DNA of 64,000 bases, from positions 4,305,501 to 4,369,500 of the forward strand of contig NZ_CP011058.1 of the NCBI RefSeq assembly GCF_000961095.1, written 5' to 3'. How positions within the stretch are numbered: the stretch's first letter is position 1; the number at the start of each line of letters is the position of its first letter. The position numbers were made by a program, and so were the translations under genes. This document shows positions 34,961 to 44,213 of the stretch, in pieces. The notes below the pieces were generated by a model. It had not been told where the DNA came from and made no database searches. It worked only from the letters and a program-made list of their open reading frames with translations. Source of the stretch: Paenibacillus beijingensis (GTDB lineage Bacteria; Bacillota; Bacilli; Paenibacillales; Paenibacillaceae).

Positions 34961-36910
34961 ATGAAAGTATCCAGTGTAACGGTGAGGCGCCGGCTGTTTG
35001 CGGCGCTTGTTCTTATCGTTGTCGCATTCGCGGCGCTTGTCGTCCGGCTTGGATACGTGCAGCTCGCCGAAGGGAAGGAGCTGTCGGCGAAGGCGGAAGA
35101 TTCGTGGCGGCGGGAAATTCCGTTTGCGGCCAAGCGCGGTGAAATTACCGACCGCAACGGCGTCAAGCTCGCGTACAACGTAAGCTCTCCCTCGATTATG
35201 GCTTTGCCGGCTCAGGTGAAGGACGCGCCCGGAACTGCCGAGAAGCTGGCGGCCGTGCTTGGCATGGATAAAAATAAATTACTAACGATGATCACGAAGC
35301 GACAAATGATCGTCAAGATACAGCCCGAAGGCCGCAAGCTGACGACGGAGAAAGCGGCCGAGGTGCGCAAGCTGGCACTGCCCGGCATCGTTGTGGCCGA
35401 AGACAACAAGCGCTATTATCCGTTTGGCAATCTCGCCGCCAGCGTGCTTGGCATTACCGGCATCGATAAAGGGTTGACCGGTGTGGAAGCGAGCTACAAC
35501 AATCTGCTCAGCGGCATCAACGGCAGCATCTCGTTTTTGTCCGACGCCAGGGGAACGACAATGCCGGGGTCATCCGACAAGTACCGGCAGCCGAAAGACG
35601 GCCTGACGATGGAGCTGACGATCGACAAACAAATCCAGACCATTATGGAGCGCGAGCTGGATCAGGCGATGGAGAAATACCAGGCGGACCAGATGCTTGC
35701 GATTGCCATGGATCCGAACACGGGAGAGGTGCTGGGGATGGCCAGCCGGCCCACGTTCGAACCGGGAAACTATAATGCGTTTCCTTCCGAGCTGTACAAC
35801 CGCAATCTGCCGATTTGGATGACGTACGAGCCGGGGTCCACCTTCAAAATCATTACGCTGGCGGCGGCGCTTGAGGAAGGGAAAGTCAATTTGAAAAACG
35901 AGCGTTTCTTCGACCCCGGAGCGATCGAGGTGGGCGGAGCGAGGCTGCGCTGCTGGAAAAAAGGCGGCCACGGCAGCCAGACGTTTCTGGAAGTGGTGCA
36001 AAACTCCTGCAACCCCGGATTTGTCACACTGGGGCAGAGGCTTGGCAAGGAGAAGCTGTTCCAGTATATTAAAAACTTCGGTTTCGGCACGAAAACCGGC
36101 ATCGATATCGGCGGCGAGGAAAACGGCATTTTGTTCAAATTGAACCGTGTCGGTCCGGTCGAACTGGCGACAACGGCGTTCGGCCAGGGGGTATCGGTTA
36201 CGCCGATCCAGCAGATTGCTGCCGTATCGGCGGCGATTAACGGCGGCACGCTGTACAAACCACATGTGGCCAAAGCATGGATCAATCCGGAAACCGGCGA
36301 AACCGTGAAAACCGTAGAGCCGGAAGCGGTGCGCAACGTTATTTCCGAGAACACGTCGGGGCAGGTGCGCGAAGCGCTGGAGAGCGTTGTCGCCCAAGGC
36401 ACCGGCGGCAACGCGTTTATCGACGGTTATCGGGTCGGCGGCAAAACCGGCACCGCGCAAAAGGTCATCAACGGACGCTACTCCTCGAGCGAGCATATCG
36501 TATCGTTCATCGGATTCGCGCCGGCGGACAATCCGAAGATCGTCATCTACGTGGCGGTCGACAATCCGCAGGGCATCCAGTTCGGCGGCGTCGTCGCCGC
36601 GCCGATCGTCCGCAACATGATGGATGACGCGCTGCAGTATATGGGCGTGCCAAGAAGCAAAGAGCAGATCGGCAAAAAATATAAGCTCGGCGAGACGCCG
36701 GTTGTGACCGTACCGAATTTGGTAGGCAAAACCGTATCCGATATCTATGAGGATATGAATATGAATTTCAACCTCACCTCCGCAGGGACGGGCAATACGG
36801 TCATCCGCCAAGCGCCGGCGGCGGGCGAGCGCGTAGACAAAGGCTCCACCATCCGGATTTATCTCGGAAGCGAAGCCGATCTGGGCGATGCGGATTCGCA
36901 CCGGCACTAG
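34961..36910 (+). CDS. spoVD: Stage V sporulation protein D (PBP)
   Basis: Class B penicillin-binding protein used for spore cortex synthesis with SpoVE. The 649-residue protein has an N-terminal membrane helix, dimerisation domain, transpeptidase domain with S293 in PGSTFK and KTG at 495-497, and a single C-terminal PASTA domain (about 580-640) as in Bacillus SpoVD. The ATG at 34961 is 7 bases after AAGGGAG; an in-frame start at 34910 would run through the hairpin. Its place between pbpB and murE is the usual one. Confidence 0.95.
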   Translation: MKVSSVTVRRRLFAALVLIVVAFAALVVRLGYVQLAEGKELSAKAEDSWRREIPFAAKRGEITDRNGVKLAYNVSSPSIMALPAQVKDAPGTAEKLAAVLGMDKNKLLTMITKRQMIVKIQPEGRKLTTEKAAEVRKLALPGIVVAEDNKRYYPFGNLAASVLGITGIDKGLTGVEASYNNLLSGINGSISFLSDARGTTMPGSSDKYRQPKDGLTMELTIDKQIQTIMERELDQAMEKYQADQMLAIAMDPNTGEVLGMASRPTFEPGNYNAFPSELYNRNLPIWMTYEPGSTFKIITLAAALEEGKVNLKNERFFDPGAIEVGGARLRCWKKGGHGSQTFLEVVQNSCNPGFVTLGQRLGKEKLFQYIKNFGFGTKTGIDIGGEENGILFKLNRVGPVELATTAFGQGVSVTPIQQIAAVSAAINGGTLYKPHVAKAWINPETGETVKTVEPEAVRNVISENTSGQVREALESVVAQGTGGNAFIDGYRVGGKTGTAQKVINGRYSSSEHIVSFIGFAPADNPKIVIYVAVDNPQGIQFGGVVAAPIVRNMMDDALQYMGVPRSKEQIGKKYKLGETPVVTVPNLVGKTVSDIYEDMNMNFNLTSAGTGNTVIRQAPAAGERVDKGSTIRIYLGSEADLGDADSHRH

Positions 36911-37064
36911 GCATCCGAAATAGGTATCGGCTTAAGGTATCTTACTGGAATGAGACGTAATGGCCAAATCGTTCCGCCCGCATGCGGAGATAGGGCGTTA
37001 AATCGCTTTCAAAAAGAACATACTAGCGCATATAAAAAAGAAAACGGGGCAAGGAGGAATCGGC

Positions 37065-38552
37065 ATGCGCCTTAAGGAGTTGGCTTCCTGTATTCTTACA
37101 TCCCGAATCGTAGGGAATCAAGAAGCAGAAATAGAAGGTGTCGAAAGGGATTCCAGGCTTGTAAAACCCGGAGATTTGTTTCTTTGCTTGCCGGGTCATA
37201 CGGTGGACGGGCACGATTTTGCGCAGCAGGCGGCAGCCAAAGGAGCTGCGGCGCTTGTCGTGGAGCGGGTGCTGGACGTCGATGTGCCGCAGCTGATCGT
37301 AAAAGACAGCCGCTTCGCCATGGCGGTTCTGGCCGATTATTGGTATGGCCATCCTAGCCGCAAGCTGAACATGATCGGCGTGACGGGAACGAACGGAAAG
37401 ACGACGACCACGTATTTAATCGAACGGGTGCTGGCGGATGCCGGCACCCGCACCGGTGTGATCGGAACGATTGAGAAGCGTTATGGAGGGCGCACTTATC
37501 CGATGTCCGGCACGACACCGGAGGCGCTCGACCTGCACCGCGACTTGGCGGCAATGGCCGAAGCAGGCGAAAAGTGCTGCGTGATGGAGGTTTCTTCGCA
37601 CGCGCTGGAGCAGGGCCGGGTGAAAGGCGTCCGGTACCGGACAGCCATATTTACGAATTTGACGCAGGATCATCTCGATTATCATCATACGATGGAGCAG
37701 TATGCGGCGGCCAAGGGATTGTTGTTCTCGCGGCTCGGCAACGATTATGCAGCCAGTCCCGAAGAACGCCGCTATGCCGTGCTGAATGCGGACGATCCCG
37801 CCTCCAAGCGGTTTGCGGAATTGACATCTGCGGAAGTCGTGACGTACGGAGTGGATCGAGACGCCGATATCCGCGCAAGCAATATCCGCATTACGGCCGG
37901 CGGCACATCGTTTACGGCCGATACTTTTGCGGGATCAACCGACATTACGCTGCGGATGGTTGGCAAGTTCAACGTATATAACGCCCTGGCGGCCATCGCC
38001 GCCGCGCTCATTGAAGGCGTTCCGCTGGATGCGATCCGCCTCAGCCTCGAAGCGGTGCCGGGCGTGCCGGGTCGGGTGGAGTCCGTAAACGAGGGGCAAA
38101 ATTTTGCGGTCATCGTTGATTACGCCCATACGCCGGACGGACTTGAAAACGTGCTGCGGGCCGTGAAGCAATTTGCGGGCAAACGCATTATTTGCGTATT
38201 CGGCTGCGGCGGCGACCGCGACCGCGGCAAGCGCCCGGTCATGGGAGAGATCGCCTCCCGTTATGCGGATTACGTCGTCGTCACCTCGGACAATCCGCGT
38301 TCGGAAAATCCGGACAAAATTATGCTCGACATTGAAGTGGGACTGCAGAAAGCGTCGGTCCCCTCCTCCCGCTACGCCCTGATCGGGGACCGCAGGGAAG
38401 CGATTAAAAAAGCGGTTGAAATGGCAAGCCAAGGAGATGTAGTATTGATTGCGGGGAAAGGCCATGAAACGTATCAAATCATTGGCGGCGTCACCTATCC
38501 GTTCGACGACCGTCAAGTGGCCAAAGATGCGATAAGGGGAATCAACAAGTGA
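37065..38552 (+). CDS. murE: UDP-MurNAc-L-Ala-D-Glu:meso-DAP ligase MurE
   Basis: Adds the third residue of the peptidoglycan stem peptide. The 495-residue Mur ligase has VTGTNGKTTTTYLIE for ATP binding and the C-terminal DNPR motif at residues 409-412, the signature for meso-diaminopimelate rather than lysine. The ATG follows AAGGAGGAATCGGC. It overlaps murF by 4 bases (GTGA). The wall chemistry is therefore of the meso-DAP type (A1gamma). Confidence 0.97.
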   Translation: MRLKELASCILTSRIVGNQEAEIEGVERDSRLVKPGDLFLCLPGHTVDGHDFAQQAAAKGAAALVVERVLDVDVPQLIVKDSRFAMAVLADYWYGHPSRKLNMIGVTGTNGKTTTTYLIERVLADAGTRTGVIGTIEKRYGGRTYPMSGTTPEALDLHRDLAAMAEAGEKCCVMEVSSHALEQGRVKGVRYRTAIFTNLTQDHLDYHHTMEQYAAAKGLLFSRLGNDYAASPEERRYAVLNADDPASKRFAELTSAEVVTYGVDRDADIRASNIRITAGGTSFTADTFAGSTDITLRMVGKFNVYNALAAIAAALIEGVPLDAIRLSLEAVPGVPGRVESVNEGQNFAVIVDYAHTPDGLENVLRAVKQFAGKRIICVFGCGGDRDRGKRPVMGEIASRYADYVVVTSDNPRSENPDKIMLDIEVGLQKASVPSSRYALIGDRREAIKKAVEMASQGDVVLIAGKGHETYQIIGGVTYPFDDRQVAKDAIRGINK

Positions 38553-40039
38553 TTAATCGAAAGCTGAAGGCAATTGCCCGCATGTGCGGCGGCCGGATCT
38601 TACCGGAACGCGAAATGGAAGAGGAAGGGCCGCAAATCAAGGGCGTGACGACAGACTCCCGCAGCGTGGAGGCCGGGCAGCTGTTCGTCCCTTTAAGCGG
38701 CGACAATTTCGACGGGCACGACTATGTCGAGTCGGCTTTTGCGAAAGGCGCGGCCGCATCGCTGTGGCAGGAGGACCGGCCCGTACCGCCATCGCTCACG
38801 GGGCATGCGCTGATCGCTGTAGAAGATACGCTTGGCGCGCTGCAGCGCCTGGCATCGGCTTACCGCGACGAACTGGGGGTCAAAGTAATCGGCATTACCG
38901 GCAGCAACGGCAAGACCACGACCAAAGATATGGTGGCGGCCGCGCTCGGTGCCGAACTGAAGGTGCACAAAACGGCAGGCAACCTGAACAATCATATCGG
39001 TCTGCCGTTAACGGTGCTTCGTATGGAGGAATCGGCACAGGCGGCAGTGCTGGAAATGGGGATGAGCGGATTCGGGGAAATCATGCTGCTCTCCCGCATC
39101 GCAAAGCCGGATGTGGGGATCATTACCAATATCGGAGATGCGCATCTGCTGCAGCTCGGTTCACGGGCGAACATCGCCAAGGCGAAGCTGGAAATTACGG
39201 CGGGCCTTAAGCCCGGCGGATTGCTGCTGTATAACGGCGACGAGCCGCTGCTTGCCGAGCAGCTGAAGACTGCTCCGCTGCCGGAGGGCGTGCGCCTGCA
39301 AACGTTCGGCGGCGGAGAAAGCTGCGACTGGCGCGCTGCGGATACGGAGCTTCGGCTCGATTCATCGAGTTTTGTCGTTGAACGGTCCGCCCGGATGGAG
39401 ATGGAAGCGAACGCTTCTATTCCGCTTGGCGGCACCGCAGCGGTGGAAGTGAAGACGCCGGTGGATGGGAATCAGGAGCAGCAGCGGGTTACGATACCGG
39501 TTCCCGGACGGCACAATATTAACAACGCCCTGGCAGCCATCGCCGCAGCTTTCGCATTCGGCGTTCCGGCCGCTGCCGCGGCTCGCGGAATGGCGGTCAT
39601 GCAGCTTACCGGCATGCGCATCCAGCCCGTCAAGGCGTTCAACGGCGCGACGGTCCTTAACGATGCTTACAATGCCAACCCGACGGCCGTCCGTGCGGCC
39701 ATCGATCTGGTGGAGCAGCTCGGCGGCTTCCGGCGCAAATGGGTCGTGCTGGGCGATATGCTGGAGCTCGGCCCGCAGGAGGCGGAGCTTCACCGCGAAA
39801 TTGGCGCTTACGTCACGCCTGCGAAGGCGGATGCGGTGCTCGCCTGCGGAGAGCTCGGACGCCATATTGCCGCAGGCGCGGAGCAGTCGCTGGGCGAAAG
39901 CGGCGAAGTCCGTCATTTCGCGGACAAGGATGCGCTCGCGCAGTGGCTTCGCGGGCTGCTCGATCCTGCCGACCTCGTTCTGGTCAAAGGCTCGCGCGGC
40001 ATGCGGATGGAACAGATCGTTCATGCTTTGGAACAATGA
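38549..40039 (+). CDS. murF: UDP-MurNAc-tripeptide:D-Ala-D-Ala ligase MurF
   Basis: Adds D-Ala-D-Ala to complete the pentapeptide. The 496-residue protein has ITGSNGKTTTKDMVAAAL, GMSGFGEI, ITNIGDAHLLQLGS and the C-terminal LNDAYNANPTAVRAAID. It is about 40 residues longer than Bacillus MurF; the surplus lies around residues 265-320 (EMEANASIPLGGTAAVEVKT). The GTG start overlaps the murE stop. In Bacillus subtilis murF lies elsewhere, so its inclusion here is the ancestral arrangement. Confidence 0.96.
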   Translation: MINRKLKAIARMCGGRILPEREMEEEGPQIKGVTTDSRSVEAGQLFVPLSGDNFDGHDYVESAFAKGAAASLWQEDRPVPPSLTGHALIAVEDTLGALQRLASAYRDELGVKVIGITGSNGKTTTKDMVAAALGAELKVHKTAGNLNNHIGLPLTVLRMEESAQAAVLEMGMSGFGEIMLLSRIAKPDVGIITNIGDAHLLQLGSRANIAKAKLEITAGLKPGGLLLYNGDEPLLAEQLKTAPLPEGVRLQTFGGGESCDWRAADTELRLDSSSFVVERSARMEMEANASIPLGGTAAVEVKTPVDGNQEQQRVTIPVPGRHNINNALAAIAAAFAFGVPAAAAARGMAVMQLTGMRIQPVKAFNGATVLNDAYNANPTAVRAAIDLVEQLGGFRRKWVVLGDMLELGPQEAELHREIGAYVTPAKADAVLACGELGRHIAAGAEQSLGESGEVRHFADKDALAQWLRGLLDPADLVLVKGSRGMRMEQIVHALEQ

Positions 40040-40207
40040 GCGCACGGAGCGCAAGCTTGCTGAACGGCTTATTGCCTGGCAAAACCTTAACTGGCGGAGC
40101 TTGCGCTATTGCATGGTTGCCGGTTCCGACAATAAGCGCGTCTGTCGCGCAGCAGCGAACCGGCGTTGCGAACCCTTTTTGTCCACACTTTTAAAGGGGG
40201 TGAAAAT

Positions 40208-41167
40208 ATGGACATGTTGGTCATTCTTATGACAATGGGCGTTTCTTTTATACTTGCGGTTATTCTCGGGCCTTTGTTCATCCCCCTGCTGAGGCGGCTG
40301 AAGTTCGGACAGCAAATCCGGTCCGAAGGTCCGCAAAGTCACCAGAAGAAAAAAGGGACGCCGACGATGGGCGGCATTATTATTATGCTGGCGCTGCTCG
40401 TCGCGTTTTTGAAGTTTTCCGATAAAACGGGGGCATTCTGGGTGCTGCTCGTCGCTTCAATGGGTTTCGGACTGGTCGGTTTTTTGGACGATTATATCAA
40501 AATCGTGTTCAAGCGCTCGCTCGGCCTTACCGCCCGCCAGAAGCTGGCGGGCCAGCTTTTGTTTTCGGTTATCGTCTGCATCCTGCTTTACCAAATGGGG
40601 CACAGCACGGAAATTAACATTCCCGGCACCCGTTGGAGTTTTGATTTCGGCTGGTTTTATTACCCTTTCGTCGTCATTATTCTGTTCGGGACGAGCAATG
40701 CGGTCAACTTTACGGACGGCTTGGACGGACTGCTGTCGGGCACGAGCGCGGTCGCTTTCGGAGCATTCACCATTCTGGCGATGCAGGCGACCGAAAATGA
40801 ATCGGCTGTGTTTTCGGCTGCTATGGTTGGCGCCGTACTCGGGTTTCTGGTGTTTAATGCGCATCCGGCCAAAGTGTTCATGGGCGACACGGGCTCGCTC
40901 GGCATTGGCGGCGGACTGGCCGCGGTGGCGATCCTGACGAAGACGGAGCTGATGCTGGTCATCGTCGGCGGGGTGTTCGTGATGGAGATGCTGTCGGTTA
41001 TTTTGCAGGTCGGATCGTTCAAACTGCGGGGCAAGCGGATTTTTCGCATGAGTCCGATTCATCACCATTTTGAACTGGTCGGATGGTCCGAGTGGAAAGT
41101 CGTCACGGTGTTTTGGACGGCGGGACTCGTTCTGGCTGTCGTTGGACTTGCGCTCGGCAGGAGCTGA
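40208..41167 (+). CDS. mraY: Phospho-MurNAc-pentapeptide translocase MraY
   Basis: Makes lipid I by transferring phospho-MurNAc-pentapeptide to undecaprenyl phosphate. The 319-residue polytopic protein has KKGTPTMGGI, GFLDDYIKI, NFTDGLDGLLSG and the periplasmic-face RMSPIHHHFEL motif, all with the catalytic aspartates. The ATG at 40208 has AAAGGGGGTGA upstream; an upstream frame from 40166 lacks a site. A 168-bp gap separates it from murF. Confidence 0.97.
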   Translation: MDMLVILMTMGVSFILAVILGPLFIPLLRRLKFGQQIRSEGPQSHQKKKGTPTMGGIIIMLALLVAFLKFSDKTGAFWVLLVASMGFGLVGFLDDYIKIVFKRSLGLTARQKLAGQLLFSVIVCILLYQMGHSTEINIPGTRWSFDFGWFYYPFVVIILFGTSNAVNFTDGLDGLLSGTSAVAFGAFTILAMQATENESAVFSAAMVGAVLGFLVFNAHPAKVFMGDTGSLGIGGGLAAVAILTKTELMLVIVGGVFVMEMLSVILQVGSFKLRGKRIFRMSPIHHHFELVGWSEWKVVTVFWTAGLVLAVVGLALGRS

Positions 41168-41187
41168 CGGAACGGTTCATGAAACTT

Positions 41188-41219
41188 CGGCAGCTCCCTG
41201 CAGATGCTGGGAGCTGCCG
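41188..41219 (+). terminator. Strong hairpin after mraY, possible attenuator
   Basis: CGGCAGCTCCC and GGGAGCTGCCG pair perfectly over 11 bp, followed only by CTTTCG. The weak T-run suggests partial termination within the cluster. Confidence 0.5.
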
Positions 41220-41284
41220 CTTTCGCATAAGCGGCAGTTTGAAGCCGCATAAGGGCAAAGACCTGCGAAATGATATGCGTAACC

Positions 41285-41551
41285 GGTTTTGACTCTGTCA
41301 AAACCTAAGATAATGCTTACGAAGTGGTTTTGACTCCGTCAAAACCTAAGATAATGCTTACGAAGTGGTTTTGACTCCGTCAAAACCTAAGATAATGCTT
41401 ACGAAGTGGTTTTGACTCCGTCAAAACCTAAGATAATGCTTACGAAGTGGTTTTGACTCCGTCAAAACCTAAGATAATGCTTACGAAGTGGTTTTGACTC
41501 CGTCAAAACCTAAGATAATGCTTACGAAGTGGTTTTGACTCCGTCAAAACC
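41285..41551 (+). repeat. Tandem array of seven 21-nt hairpins, 41-bp period, before murD
   Basis: Hairpins start at 41285, 41326, 41367, 41408, 41449, 41490 and 41531, exactly 41 bp apart. Each has arms GGTTTTGAC and GTCAAAACC around TCC (TCT in the first). The 20-bp spacers begin TAAGATAATG and end CTTACGAAGT and are identical. The last hairpin is followed immediately by TTAAGGAG, the murD ribosome binding site. There is no coding frame and no CRISPR-associated gene nearby; the unit is a palindrome plus a constant spacer, the reverse of CRISPR logic. Confidence 0.95.
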
Positions 41552-41568
41552 TTAAGGAGATGTCAATA

Positions 41569-43062
41569 ATGGAACAGCCGGCTTCTTACCGGAACCGGAA
41601 GGTCGTCGTACTCGGCCTTGCCAGAAGCGGCGTCAGCGTTGCGAAAGTGTTTCATTCGCTGGGCGCCGATGTAATCGTGAACGACCAAAAGGCAAGAGAA
41701 CTGTGTCCCGAAGCGGACGAACTGGCCGCTTTGGGCATTTCTGTGCTGTGCGGAGGCCATCCGGCCGATTTGATCGATGGAGAAACGGCGCTGCTTGTCA
41801 AAAATCCGGGCATCCCCTATTCGGCTCCGCCGGTGCGTCAAGCGCTGGAGCTTGGCGTTGAGGTCGTAACGGAAGTGGAAGTGGCAGGTATGCTGTCTCC
41901 TGCACCCATCATCGGCATTACCGGCTCGAACGGCAAAACGACGACGACGACATGGATCGGCAAGCTGCTGGAAGCTGCCGGGATGAAACCGATCGTCGCC
42001 GGCAACATCGGCCGCCCGCTCTGCGAAGCCGCGCTTGAGGCGGAAGCGGATAATATTCTCGTCGCCGAGCTGAGCAGCTTTCAGCTTAAGGGTACTTCGA
42101 AGTTCCGTCCGCGTGTCGGACTGCTGCTGAACATCGCCGAGACGCATCTGGATTACCACGGGGGAATGGAAGACTACGTTGCATCCAAGGCGAAGCTGTT
42201 TGCGAACCAGACGGAAGAGGACACAGCCGTTCTCAATGCCGACGACGAGGAATGCCGCAAGCTCGCGGCAGCGCTGCGGGCAAATCAGCTTCCGTTCTCG
42301 CTCTATTCAAGGCTGGACAAAGGCGTCTTTATCGAGCCGCCGTATCCGGTGCCCGCCGCAGCTTCGGCAGCGGATGCCGCTTCAAGCGGCAGCGGGAGGG
42401 CGGCTGCCGCAAACGGGCAGCCGGATGGCGCCGAGCTGCAGCGCAGCATCGTATACCGCGACGAAAACGGCGCGGAAACGGTTATTCTGCCGGTGAACGA
42501 GCTCGGAATTCCCGGCCGACACAATGCGGCGAATGCGCTCGCGGCCATTGCCGGCTGTATCGCTGCCGGTGCGGAGCCGCACGGGCTTGCGGCGCCGCTG
42601 CGGGAATTCAGAGGCGTGGAGCATCGGCTCGAATTTGTCCGTGAAATGGGCGGCGTGTCGTATTACAACGATTCCAAAGCGACGAATCCAGTCGCCACGA
42701 CAATGTCGGTCGGATCGCTCAAAGCACCGATCGTGCTCGTTGCGGGGGGACTGGACCGGGGCTCGGACTATATGGAGCTGCTCCCGCTGTTCCGTTCCGG
42801 AAAAATCAAAGCGCTGGTCTTGCTGGGACAAACGGGCGCAAAGCTGGCGCATGTAGCGGAGCTTGCGGGTTTATCTTCGGTCGTTATCGTCGAACCTGAA
42901 GAGGACGCCGAATCTACGCTGCGCCGCGCGGTGCGGGAAGCGGCCTCGCTTGCGGAAGAAGGGGACGCCGTTCTGCTTTCTCCGGCCTGCGCAAGCTGGG
43001 ACATGTTTCCTTCCTATGAAGTGCGCGGGCGCATTTTTAAAGAATCGGCGCATACCTTGTAA
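41569..43062 (+). CDS. murD: UDP-MurNAc-L-alanine:D-glutamate ligase MurD
   Basis: Adds D-glutamate to UDP-MurNAc-L-Ala. The 497-residue protein has ITGSNGKTTTTTWIGKLL, LNIAETHLDYHGGMEDY and GVEHRLEFVREMGG-YYNDSKATNP in the C-terminal domain. It is 40-50 residues longer than usual because of an Ala/Ser/Gly-rich insert around residues 261-290 (ASAADAASSGSGRAAAANG), likely a flexible loop. The ATG at 41569 is 9 bases after AAGGAG; the ATG at 41560 abuts that site and is unlikely. Its leader contains the hairpin array. Confidence 0.96.
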   Translation: MEQPASYRNRKVVVLGLARSGVSVAKVFHSLGADVIVNDQKARELCPEADELAALGISVLCGGHPADLIDGETALLVKNPGIPYSAPPVRQALELGVEVVTEVEVAGMLSPAPIIGITGSNGKTTTTTWIGKLLEAAGMKPIVAGNIGRPLCEAALEAEADNILVAELSSFQLKGTSKFRPRVGLLLNIAETHLDYHGGMEDYVASKAKLFANQTEEDTAVLNADDEECRKLAAALRANQLPFSLYSRLDKGVFIEPPYPVPAAASAADAASSGSGRAAAANGQPDGAELQRSIVYRDENGAETVILPVNELGIPGRHNAANALAAIAGCIAAGAEPHGLAAPLREFRGVEHRLEFVREMGGVSYYNDSKATNPVATTMSVGSLKAPIVLVAGGLDRGSDYMELLPLFRSGKIKALVLLGQTGAKLAHVAELAGLSSVVIVEPEEDAESTLRRAVREAASLAEEGDAVLLSPACASWDMFPSYEVRGRIFKESAHTL

Positions 43063-43110
43063 GTAGGGGGCTCGTCCCTACTTTCCTTTAGGCAAGAGGG
43101 GGTTGCGCTA

Positions 43111-44208
43111 ATGGCCAAGGCCCGGTCCGCTCCGGACGTATGGATGATCGGCTCGGTTGCGCTTATCCTGGTAATCGGTCTTGTGATGGTCTACAGCGCC
43201 AGCGCCGTGCTCGCTTTTCACGATTACGGGGATAAATTTTATTATGTGAAACGTCAGCTGCTGTTCGCCTCGCTTGGGATCGGAGCGATGATTTTCACAA
43301 TGAATCTGGATTACTGGATTTGGCGAAAATGGGCCGGCCTTGCGCTGCTCGTCTGCTTCGGGCTGCTTATTATCGTGCTTATTCCCGGCATCGGAGTCGT
43401 GCGCGGCGGCGCCAGAAGCTGGCTCGGCATCAGCTCCTTCGGCATCCAGCCGTCGGAATTTATGAAGCTGGCCATGGTGCTGTTCCTGGCCAAGCTGCTC
43501 TCGCAGAATCAGCAGCAGATCACGCTGTTTACGAAAGGGCTGCTGCCTCCGCTTGGGCTGATGGGGCTCGCGTTCGGCCTGATCATGATGCAGCCGGATC
43601 TGGGAACCGGAGCCGTCATGATGGGCGCGTCGCTGCTCGTTTTGTTTATTGCGGGAGCCCGCCTCAAACATTTGGCCTCGCTTGGGCTCGTCGGGGTGGC
43701 GGGACTTGTCGGCCTTATTTTGGCGGCTCCGTACCGGCTGGACCGGATTACGGCCTTTCTTGACCCGTGGCAGGACCCGCTCGGCAAGGGGTACCAGGCG
43801 ATTCAATCGCTGTACGCGATCGGGCCCGGCGGACTTGTCGGTCTCGGTCTCGGCATGAGCCGGCAAAAATTCAACTATTTGCCCGAGCCGCAGACGGATT
43901 TCATTTTTTCCATTCTAGCGGAAGAGCTTGGATTCATCGGAGGCTCGGCGATTATTATTTTGTTTCTTATCCTAGTATGGCGCGGGCTGCGCACCGCGGT
44001 ATACGCCCCCGACACGTTCGGGAGCCTGCTTGCTGCCGGCATTATCGGCATCGTGGGCGTGCAGGTGCTCATCAACATCGGCGTCGTCATCGGCTTGATG
44101 CCGGTAACGGGCATCACGCTGCCGCTCGTCAGCTACGGCGGTTCGTCGCTTACGCTGCTGCTGACCGCGCTCGGCATTTTGCTCAATATATCCCGTTATT
44201 CGAGGTGA
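43111..44208 (+). CDS. spoVE: SEDS glycosyltransferase SpoVE/FtsW
   Basis: Polymerises lipid II into glycan strands. The 365-residue protein has about ten membrane helices and the SEDS hallmarks: LVMVYSASAVLA in the first helix, FGIQPSEFMKLAMV, PDLGTGAVMMGAS, and the C-terminal PLVSYGGSSLTLLL. By position between murD and murG it is spoVE, the partner of SpoVD in cortex synthesis, though I cannot exclude that it also serves as FtsW. The ATG follows AGAGGGGG. Confidence 0.92.
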   Translation: MAKARSAPDVWMIGSVALILVIGLVMVYSASAVLAFHDYGDKFYYVKRQLLFASLGIGAMIFTMNLDYWIWRKWAGLALLVCFGLLIIVLIPGIGVVRGGARSWLGISSFGIQPSEFMKLAMVLFLAKLLSQNQQQITLFTKGLLPPLGLMGLAFGLIMMQPDLGTGAVMMGASLLVLFIAGARLKHLASLGLVGVAGLVGLILAAPYRLDRITAFLDPWQDPLGKGYQAIQSLYAIGPGGLVGLGLGMSRQKFNYLPEPQTDFIFSILAEELGFIGGSAIIILFLILVWRGLRTAVYAPDTFGSLLAAGIIGIVGVQVLINIGVVIGLMPVTGITLPLVSYGGSSLTLLLTALGILLNISRYSR

Positions 44209-44213
44209 CGCTA

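Noticed and set aside
41285..41551. CRISPR array
   Set aside because: Repeat-like period of 41 bp, but both the palindrome and the spacer are constant, there is no unique spacer content and no cas gene in the window.
43767..44213. N-terminal extension of MurG by about 150 residues
   Set aside because: Lies within spoVE in another frame; family length and ribosome binding site support ATG at 44214.
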